Source: Chryseobacterium gleum
Lineage (GTDB): Bacteria; Bacteroidota; Bacteroidia; Flavobacteriales_F; PHOS-HE28
DNA length: 64,000 bases
Direction of reading: 5' to 3'
Assembly (NCBI GenBank): GCA_945872795.1
Contig: CAMCAZ010000012.1
Location: 1 to 64,000 of the forward strand
Positions within the stretch are counted from its first letter, which is position 1; each line of letters starts with the position of its first letter. The notes under the pieces are model-generated. The model searched no databases, was not told where the DNA came from, and worked only from the letters and a program-made list of their open reading frames with translations. The translations under genes were made by a program, and so were the position numbers. Positions 58,540 to 64,000 of this stretch are shown in pieces.

Positions 58540-58929
58540 ATGAGTACCACCCTGAACTCCAAGGAATTGACATTGGTGTACGACAGCACCACGAGCGAGG
58601 GGCGCAAGGCTTTGGCCTATGCCTATTCACTGGCCACCAAGGTGAACCGCCAGGACGTGAGCGCGGTGAGCCTGAGCACCACCTTCGTGCGGCAGGTGCT
58701 GAAGCAATTGAACCTGCGACCCAAGGACCTGTTGAACCGGGCGCACCCCTACTATCAGTCGGACATCCGTGGCCGGGACCTGGACACCGAAGGGTGGCTG
58801 CAGGTGGTGGCGCACAATCCTGCGTTGCTGAAAGCGCCGATCGCCTTGTTGGGCGACCGGGCCGTGCTGTGCGAACCGGCCTCGCTCATCTACACCTTGT
58901 CCGAAGCACAGCGGAAGGCGGTGTATTGA
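58540..58929 (+). CDS. ArsC/Spx-like thioredoxin-fold protein lacking the active cysteine
   Basis: 129 residues. From about residue 50 it follows the ArsC/YffB pattern: VRQVLKQLNLRPKDLLNRAH, EGWLQVVAHNPALLKAPIAL and LGDRAVLCEPASLIYTL align with the usual helix-strand order. In ArsC the front strand leads to CxxS with a catalytic cysteine; here the site reads YDSTTSEGRKAL, so that cysteine is missing, as is the glutathione-reductase chemistry. Probably a binding or regulatory relative (Spx-like) rather than an arsenate reductase. Stand-alone gene with its own promoter. The open frame from 57991 is not used. Confidence 0.75.
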   Translation: MSTTLNSKELTLVYDSTTSEGRKALAYAYSLATKVNRQDVSAVSLSTTFVRQVLKQLNLRPKDLLNRAHPYYQSDIRGRDLDTEGWLQVVAHNPALLKAPIALLGDRAVLCEPASLIYTLSEAQRKAVY

Positions 58930-58974
58930 ACAGGTGATCGGGCTGCACCCTACGGGCGCAGTTTGTTTTTTGAA

Positions 58975-59085
58975 CCATGGATGGACACTGATACACACGG
59001 ATGTCCTCCCCTTGTTGATCGGAGTAGTGGTGTGACAAGTAGGTGGAACGTGACCGCATTTATCCGTGTGGATCCGTGATTCCGT
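58975..59085. repeat. Facing arrays of CACGGAT-type units, second locus
   Basis: The left arm has GATGGACACTGATACACACGG and AT, the right arm has the reverse-complement units TATCCGTGTGGATCCGTG. CACnGATnCACACGGAT pairs across about 60 bp. The units are those of the 39700-39785 locus. Confidence 0.65.
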
Positions 59086-59163
59086 ATTCCTCCCACAAGC
59101 GCCGTAAGGCGTGCCAACAACCCGGTGGTTCGAGGCCCTGATCGCCGTTCCCGCGCCAAAGGC

Positions 59164-59171
59164 GATCTTTG
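59164..59171 (+). promoter_or_regulatory. dxr -7 box candidate
   Basis: GATCTTTG, one base off consensus, within the symmetric CAAAG-N5-CTTTG, 70 nt before the dxr ATG. Confidence 0.4.
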
Positions 59172-59225
59172 CACGCTTTCAGCCTCGCAGTCATGTGGAT
59201 CCCAACGTCATGGGCACATGTTCGC

Positions 59226-59245
59226 ATGAGCACATGAGCACATGA
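59226..59245 (+). repeat. ATGAGCAC tandem repeat at the dxr start
   Basis: ATGAGCACATGAGCACATGA: two 8-bp units plus a third ATG, which is the dxr start codon (59242). The three ATGs are in different frames. Confidence 0.7.
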
Positions 59246-60408
59246 CCAAACGCATCGCCATCCTCGGTTCCACGGGTTCCATCGGCACACAGGCCCTTGA
59301 TGTGGTGCGCGAACAGCCCGAACACTTCCAAGTGGAGCTGCTGAGCTGCGGCAACAACGTGGACCTGCTGATCAAACAGGCGCTGGAGTTCACCCCCAAC
59401 GCCGTGGTGATCGGCGATCCCGCCAAGTTGGAACAGGTGAAGGAGGTTCTCTTCCCGGCCGGCATCAAGGCCTACGCTGGGGCGGAAGCGCTGGAGCAGG
59501 CCGTGACCATGGAGGGCATCGACCTGGTGCTGACGGCGCTGGTGGGCTACGCCGGGCTGCGGCCCACGCTGGCGGCCATCGCGGCGGGCAAACACATCGC
59601 CCTGGCCAACAAGGAGACCCTGGTGGTGGCGGGCGAGCTCGTCACCAAGGCCGCGCGGGAGAAGGGAGTGAACATCTATCCGGTGGACAGCGAGCACAGC
59701 GCCATCTTCCAGTGCCTGGCCGGCGAGTGGCACAACCCGATCGAGAAGATCGTGCTCACGGCCAGCGGCGGACCGTTCCGCGGTCGTACCCGGGATGATC
59801 TGGCAAAGGTGACCAAGGCCCAGGCCTTGAAGCACCCCAACTGGGACATGGGCGCCAAGATCACCATCGACAGTGCCAGCCTGATGAACAAGGGCCTGGA
59901 GGCCATCGAGGCCAAGTGGTTGTTCGACCTGCGCAAGGATCAGATCGAGATCATCGTTCATCCGCAGAGCATCATCCACAGCATCGTGCAGTTCCGTGAC
60001 GGCAGCATGAAGGCACAGATGGGCCTGCCGGACATGAAGCTGCCCATCCAATATGCCATGGCCTACCCGGACCGCCTGTCCACGACCTGGCCGCGCTTCG
60101 ATTTCCTGAACTACCCGGCGCTCACCTTCGAGCAGCCCGACCTGTCCACCTTCCGCAACCTGGCCCTGGCGCTCGATGCCATGGACCGGGGCGGCAATGC
60201 GCCTTGCGTGCTCAACGCCGCCAACGAGGTGGCCGTGGAGCTCTTCCTCCGGGATGCCATCGGCTTCCTGGAGATGAGCGACCTGGTAGAGCACTGCCTG
60301 CAGACCGTATCGTTCATCCCCAACCCCTCGCTTCCTGACCTGGAGGCCAGCGATGCCGAAGCGCGTCGTGTGGCCCGGGCCAGCATCCCTTCCGCATGGA
60401 CATCCTGA
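59242..60408 (+). CDS. dxr: 1-deoxy-D-xylulose-5-phosphate reductoisomerase
   Basis: 388 residues. NADPH-binding GSTGSIGTQALD at 9-20, LANKETLVVAG, the metal site Asp149/Glu151 in PVDSEHSAIFQCL, and TASGGPFR are all present, followed by NWDMGAKITIDSASLMNKGL. Second step of the MEP pathway, converting DXP to MEP. It overlaps rseP by 13 nt, linking isoprenoid synthesis and envelope proteolysis in one unit, an arrangement often seen in Bacteroidota. Confidence 0.97.
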   Translation: MTKRIAILGSTGSIGTQALDVVREQPEHFQVELLSCGNNVDLLIKQALEFTPNAVVIGDPAKLEQVKEVLFPAGIKAYAGAEALEQAVTMEGIDLVLTALVGYAGLRPTLAAIAAGKHIALANKETLVVAGELVTKAAREKGVNIYPVDSEHSAIFQCLAGEWHNPIEKIVLTASGGPFRGRTRDDLAKVTKAQALKHPNWDMGAKITIDSASLMNKGLEAIEAKWLFDLRKDQIEIIVHPQSIIHSIVQFRDGSMKAQMGLPDMKLPIQYAMAYPDRLSTTWPRFDFLNYPALTFEQPDLSTFRNLALALDAMDRGGNAPCVLNAANEVAVELFLRDAIGFLEMSDLVEHCLQTVSFIPNPSLPDLEASDAEARRVARASIPSAWTS

Positions 60409-61718
60409 TCAAAGGCGCACAGCTCATCCTCAGCCTCAGCATCCTGGTGGTGTTGCACGAGCTGGGCCACTTCATCCCTGCGCGCCTCTTCGGCACCCGC
60501 GTGGAGAAATTCTACCTCTTCTTCGACCCCTGGTTCTCCCTGTGGAAGAGGAACTGGAAGGGCACTGAGTTCGGCATCGGCTGGATCCCCTTCGGCGGCT
60601 ACGTGAAGATCAGCGGCATGGTGGACGAGAGCATGGACAAGGAGCAGATGGCCAAGCCGCCCGAGCCCTGGGAGTTCCGCAGCAAGCCCGCATGGCAGCG
60701 CCTCATCATCATGGTGGGCGGTGTGACGGTGAACCTGCTGCTGGGCATGGCCATCTACATCGGCATCCTCTTCACTTGGGGACGTGACTACATGCCCTTG
60801 GACGAGGTGAAATACGGTGTGCATGCGAGTCCGGTGATGGAGGCGCAGGGCGTGCAGGACGGTGACCGCATCCTGGCCGTGGGCGGGGTGACTCCGAAGA
60901 CCTTGGAGGAGGTGACACGCGCCATCCTGATCGATGAGGCCCGCGAGCTGACGATCCTGCGCAAGGGCGAACAATTGAAGCTCATCCTGAGCCCCGCAGT
61001 GCACGACAGCATCCTGGCGAGCGGAGAGAAAGTGTTGTTCTCGCCCCGCGTGCCGTTCGTGGTGGATACCGTGATGGCCGGAGGTCCCGCTGCTGCGGCG
61101 GGCATGCAGAAGGGCGACCGGATCCTGGCCGTGGACAATGCCAATGCCCAGTATTACACCGACCTGCGCGAAGCCTTGGGCGAACGCAAGGGGAAGGAGG
61201 TGTCCATGAAAGTGCAGCGTGACAGTGCGCGCATCGAACTGCGGATGACGGTGAGCGACGACGGCACTGTGGGCATCGGGAACCAGCCCCCCTCGGCCTT
61301 CTTCACGTTGGAACATGAGTCCTTCGGCTTCTTTTCAGCCGTTCCTGCGGGCATCAGCTACGGGCTGGAGACGTTGAGCGGCTACGTCCGTTCCCTGAAG
61401 CTCCTGTTCTCCAGCACGGGTGCCGGACAGATCGGTGGTTTCGGTGCCATCGGCGGGCTCTTCAGTCCCACATGGGACTGGCAGGTGTTCTGGAACATGA
61501 CCGCCTTCCTGAGCATCATCCTGGCCTTCATGAACATCCTGCCGATCCCGGCGCTGGACGGTGGCCACGTGGTGTTCCTGCTGTATGAGATGGTCACCGG
61601 TCGCCCGCCGAACCAGCGTGTGCTGGAGGTGGCCCAGATGGTGGGCATGGTGCTGCTGCTGGGGCTCATCCTCTTCGCCAACGGCAACGACCTGTTCAAG
61701 GCCCTCACCGGTCGCTGA
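60396..61718 (+). CDS. rseP: Site-2 zinc protease RseP
   Basis: 440 residues. The first membrane helix carries the metalloprotease motif HELGH (His21, Glu22, His25), with the FGIGWIPFGGYVKISG block following. Two PDZ domains lie at about 125-300, and the last helices hold MNILPIPALDGGHVVF, the second metal motif. Cleaves membrane proteins within the bilayer, typically to release stress signalling. Starts within the end of dxr. Confidence 0.96.
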   Translation: MDILIKGAQLILSLSILVVLHELGHFIPARLFGTRVEKFYLFFDPWFSLWKRNWKGTEFGIGWIPFGGYVKISGMVDESMDKEQMAKPPEPWEFRSKPAWQRLIIMVGGVTVNLLLGMAIYIGILFTWGRDYMPLDEVKYGVHASPVMEAQGVQDGDRILAVGGVTPKTLEEVTRAILIDEARELTILRKGEQLKLILSPAVHDSILASGEKVLFSPRVPFVVDTVMAGGPAAAAGMQKGDRILAVDNANAQYYTDLREALGERKGKEVSMKVQRDSARIELRMTVSDDGTVGIGNQPPSAFFTLEHESFGFFSAVPAGISYGLETLSGYVRSLKLLFSSTGAGQIGGFGAIGGLFSPTWDWQVFWNMTAFLSIILAFMNILPIPALDGGHVVFLLYEMVTGRPPNQRVLEVAQMVGMVLLLGLILFANGNDLFKALTGR

Positions 61719-61740
61719 TCGCATTACCACCAGCCCTGCC

Positions 61741-62202
61741 ATGCCGCGGATCAGCGAAGGGAAGAAACAGCTCACCAAGTTCGCCTTCATCGGCGGGCTG
61801 GCGGTGCTGACCGATCTGGCGTGCTACTACCTGTTCCTGCAGCTCTTCCCCGACGATGCCTTTCCGCGTCCGCTGGACAATGAGGCCGTGTCCAAGACGC
61901 TCTCCTTCCTCTGCGGATTATCAGTGACCTACCAGCTGAACAAGCGCTGGACCTGGCGCCGCCGTGACCGCAGCAACCGGCGGCTGGTGAAGTTCCTGAT
62001 GCTCTACGGGGTCTCGCTGATCCTCAACGTGAGCATGAACTCGTTGTTCCTCGCGGTACTCCACCGGAACGATGTGTTCGCCGCCGTGCCACATAAATAC
62101 CTGGTGGCCTTCGTGGGTGCCACGGGCATCTGCTCGGTGTTCAACTTCATCGGACAGAAGTTCTGGATCTTCAAGGAGGAGCCGGTGGGACTGGGTGATT
62201 GA
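61741..62202 (+). CDS. GtrA-like four-helix membrane protein
   Basis: 153 residues, four membrane helices (FAFIGGLAVLTDLACYYLFL, TLSFLCGLSVTYQLNKRW, LMLYGVSLILNVSMNSLFLA, AFVGATGICSVFNFIGQKF) with the GtrA-type ending NFIGQKFWIFK. GtrA proteins help flip polyprenyl-linked sugars or act in polysaccharide synthesis. Starts 22 nt after rseP, so probably co-transcribed. The ATG at 61741 is chosen; the frame is open upstream inside rseP. Confidence 0.9.
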   Translation: MPRISEGKKQLTKFAFIGGLAVLTDLACYYLFLQLFPDDAFPRPLDNEAVSKTLSFLCGLSVTYQLNKRWTWRRRDRSNRRLVKFLMLYGVSLILNVSMNSLFLAVLHRNDVFAAVPHKYLVAFVGATGICSVFNFIGQKFWIFKEEPVGLGD

Positions 62203-62221
62203 ACGCGGCCCTGCTTCACAG

Positions 62222-62229
62222 CATCTTTG
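62222..62229 (+). promoter_or_regulatory. -7 box of the antiporter gene
   Basis: CATCTTTG, one base off consensus, 32 nt before the ATG at 62262. Confidence 0.4.
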
Positions 62230-62261
62230 CAACGCGGCACCAGCCCGCCCCACCGATCGCC

Positions 62262-64000
62262 ATGGCCGCCCCCACCTTCCTGGAACACCTGGCGCTGGAG
62301 TTCGCGTTGCCGCTCCAGAACCCTGTGCTGGTGTTCTGCGTGGTGCTCTTCATCATCCTGCTGGCGCCGCTCATCCTGCGACAGTTCAAGGTCCCCGGCG
62401 TCATCGGGCTCATCATCTCGGGCGTCATCGTGGGCCCGCATGCGCTGAACATCCTGGAGAAGAACAGCGCGGTGGACCTCTTCAGCACCATCGGCCTGCT
62501 GTACATCATGTTCATCGCCGGCCTGGAGCTGGATATGGACGAGTTCCGGCGGAACCGCAACAAGAGCCTGTGGTTCGGCCTGTTCACCTTCGCCATACCG
62601 CTGACGATCGGTTATCCGGCCTGCCGCTACCTGCTGGGCTACGGTGAAGCGGCCAGCTTCCTCACCGCCATCATGTTCGCCACGCATACGCTGGTGGCCT
62701 ATCCCATCGTCTCGAAGTTCGGCATCGGCCGGCACCAGGCCGTGGCCATCACCGTGGGGGGCACCATCCTCACGGACACGGCCGTGCTGCTGGTCTTCGC
62801 GGTGATCATGGGCGCGGAGAACGGCGGTCTCACCCAGGAGTTCTGGCTGCGTCTGAGCACCTCCATGGTGCTGTTCCTGCTGTTCATGTTCCTGGTGCTG
62901 CCCCGCATCGCGCGCTGGTTCTTCAGCCGGCTCGAGAGCGAGAAGACCTCCCACTACATCTTCGTGCTGGCCGCCGTGTTCTTCGCGGCCTTCCTGGCGC
63001 AGGTGGCGGGGGTGGAGCCCATCATCGGCGCCTTCGTGGCCGGGCTTTCGCTGAACCGCTTGATCCCCCATTCATCGGCCCTGATGAACCGCCTGGAGTT
63101 CGTGGGCAACGCGCTGTTCATCCCCTTCTTCCTGATCAGTGTGGGCATGATCGTGGACGTGCGGGTGCTGACGCGCGGCACCGATGCCGTGGTGGTGGCC
63201 GCCGTGCTCACCGTGGTGGCGCTGGCCGGCAAGTGGCTCGCCGCGCTCCTGGCCCAGGTCGTGTTCCGTTATTCCGGCGCCCAGCGCCAGTTGATCTTCG
63301 GCCTCAGCAGTTCGCACGCTGCCGCCACGCTGGCCATCATCCTGGTGGGCTACAAGGCGGGCATCATCGATGAGAACATCCTGAACGGTACCATCATCCT
63401 GATCCTGGTGACCTGCCTGGTGGCCAGCTTCGCCACGGAGTCCGCTGCCAAACGGATCGTGCGGGCCGGCGAAGTGGAGCAGGGCACCCGTGCCGAACGC
63501 CCCGAGCAGCAGCGGGAACGCATCCTGATCCCCTGCGCAGAACCAGCCTCGGCACCGCCGCTGCTGGACCTTGCCAACCTGCTCCGCGACCACAACGAAG
63601 CACTGCCCATCACCCTGGTGAACGTGGTGGAGAACGACGACCGTGCCGAGACCCGCTCCCTGCGCATGCGCAAGCTGCTGGCGGACCAGGCCCGCTATGC
63701 CGCCGCCAGCGAGACCCTGGTGAACACCGTGGTCACCATCGACAACAACATCGCCGGCGGCATCATCCGGGTGGCACAGGAGACCCGATCCAACCTGATC
63801 CTGCTGGGCTGGAGCGACCGCGTGACCCTGCTGGAGCGCCTCTTCGGACCCAAGACCGATACCCTGCTGCGCAACTACCACCAGCTGGTGATGGTGACCC
63901 GCATCCCCAAGCCGCTCTCCGCACACCGTCGCCTGCTGTTGCTGTGCCCGCCCCTGGCCGAGCGTGAGCCGGGCTTCGGCCAATGGATCGGCAAGGTGCA
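62262..64000 (+). CDS. CPA2 family cation:proton antiporter (3' truncated)
   Basis: Read from the sequence: an open frame of about 579 codons that continues past the window end. It starts MAAPTFLEHLALEFALPLQN and has about 12 membrane helices with the CPA2 pattern: FKVPGVIGLIISGVIVGPHA, GLLYIMFIAGLELDMDEFRR, GGTILTDTAVLLVFAV, VEPIIGAFVAGLSLNRLIPH, FFLISVGMIVDVRVL. From about residue 410 a cytoplasmic part follows (RILIPCAEPAS..., LPITLVNVVEND, NLILLGWSDR) that resembles universal-stress-type domains. Exchanges monovalent cations for protons; ion unknown. A separate gene from gtrA by promoter and 59-nt gap. Confidence 0.93.
   Translation, partial: MAAPTFLEHLALEFALPLQNPVLVFCVVLFIILLAPLILRQFKVPGVIGLIISGVIVGPHALNILEKNSAVDLFSTIGLLYIMFIAGLELDMDEFRRNRNKSLWFGLFTFAIPLTIGYPACRYLLGYGEAASFLTAIMFATHTLVAYPIVSKFGIGRHQAVAITVGGTILTDTAVLLVFAVIMGAENGGLTQEFWLRLSTSMVLFLLFMFLVLPRIARWFFSRLESEKTSHYIFVLAAVFFAAFLAQVAGVEPIIGAFVAGLSLNRLIPHSSALMNRLEFVGNALFIPFFLISVGMIVDVRVLTRGTDAVVVAAVLTVVALAGKWLAALLAQVVFRYSGAQRQLIFGLSSSHAAATLAIILVGYKAGIIDENILNGTIILILVTCLVASFATESAAKRIVRAGEVEQGTRAERPEQQRERILIPCAEPASAPPLLDLANLLRDHNEALPITLVNVVENDDRAETRSLRMRKLLADQARYAAASETLVNTVVTIDNNIAGGIIRVAQETRSNLILLGWSDRVTLLERLFGPKTDTLLRNYHQLVMVTRIPKPLSAHRRLLLLCPPLAEREPGFGQWIGKV

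Larger units (their letters stand above)
58930..59241. other. 312-bp gap between the ArsC-like gene and dxr
   Basis: Contains the facing CACGGAT-type arms (58975-59003 and 59059-59085), the dxr promoter box and the ATGAGCAC tandem repeat. No gene is seen. Confidence 0.6.

Overview
The window is high-GC chromosomal DNA from a member of the Bacteroidota, most likely a Flavobacteriales-type lineage. Three things support this: (1) Bacteroidota-specific families, namely the type IX secretion (T9SS) components PorZ and PorW/SprE, secreted proteins with T9SS type A or gliding-motility (CHU_C) C-terminal domains, DUF4292, DUF4837, and an AtpB with a long N-terminal extension; (2) promoters of the Bacteroidota type, with a -7 box TAnnTTTG seen here as TATCTTTG, TACCTTCG, TATCTTCG or CACCTTTG; (3) no obvious Shine-Dalgarno sequences. 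No rRNA, integrase, transposase or CRISPR array is visible. One tRNA gene (Cys) is present.

Layout, left to right. 1-9 kb: three secreted T9SS/CHU_C proteins, with dxs and a small PH-like protein between them. 9-17.4 kb: CoA-transferase, pirin, sulfide:quinone oxidoreductase, a membrane class III adenylate cyclase, a small cationic protein, and a divergent unit of a membrane-anchored winged-helix regulator facing two TonB-C-like proteins. 17.6-27 kb: a VCBS-repeat cargo protein, gltX-folB, tRNA-Cys followed by an unusual tandem repeat array, porZ-recO, and an oligopeptidase B-like lipoprotein. 27-40 kb, all on the minus strand: an envelope cluster (flippase, dut, sugar nucleotidyltransferase, TPR lipoprotein, DUF4292 lipoprotein, EnvC-like protein, tatA, gatA, LysM lytic transglycosylase, DUF4837 lipoprotein), with a PIN-type toxin-antitoxin pair between the flippase and dut. 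40-44 kb: crotonase and a very large NtrY-like histidine kinase. 45-54 kb, minus strand: porW/sprE, bactofilin, two small membrane proteins, then atpB-E-F-H-A-G; atpD and atpC are not here. 54-64 kb: an active-site M23 peptidase, a GH3 protein, a Tat-type Rieske protein, Sua5, a cysteine-less ArsC-like protein, dxr-rseP-gtrA, and a truncated CPA2 antiporter.

Functionally the window combines envelope building and secretion (T9SS parts and cargo, peptidoglycan remodelling, Tat, RseP), the MEP isoprenoid pathway (dxs, dxr), energy conservation (F-type ATP synthase, SQR, antiporter) and translation (gltX, gatA, sua5, tRNA-Cys).

The most interesting signals are not ordinary genes. They are: a degenerate tandem array that starts from copies of the tRNA-Cys 3' end; several intergenic gaps holding facing arrays of 7-9-nt units; many genes whose -7 box ends only 4-9 nt before the start codon, implying leaderless mRNAs; a CRP-like palindrome before sqr next to an adenylate cyclase; and the reversed-topology membrane regulator with 10-bp-spaced direct repeats in its divergent promoter. 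All function calls come from reading the sequence; no database search was run.
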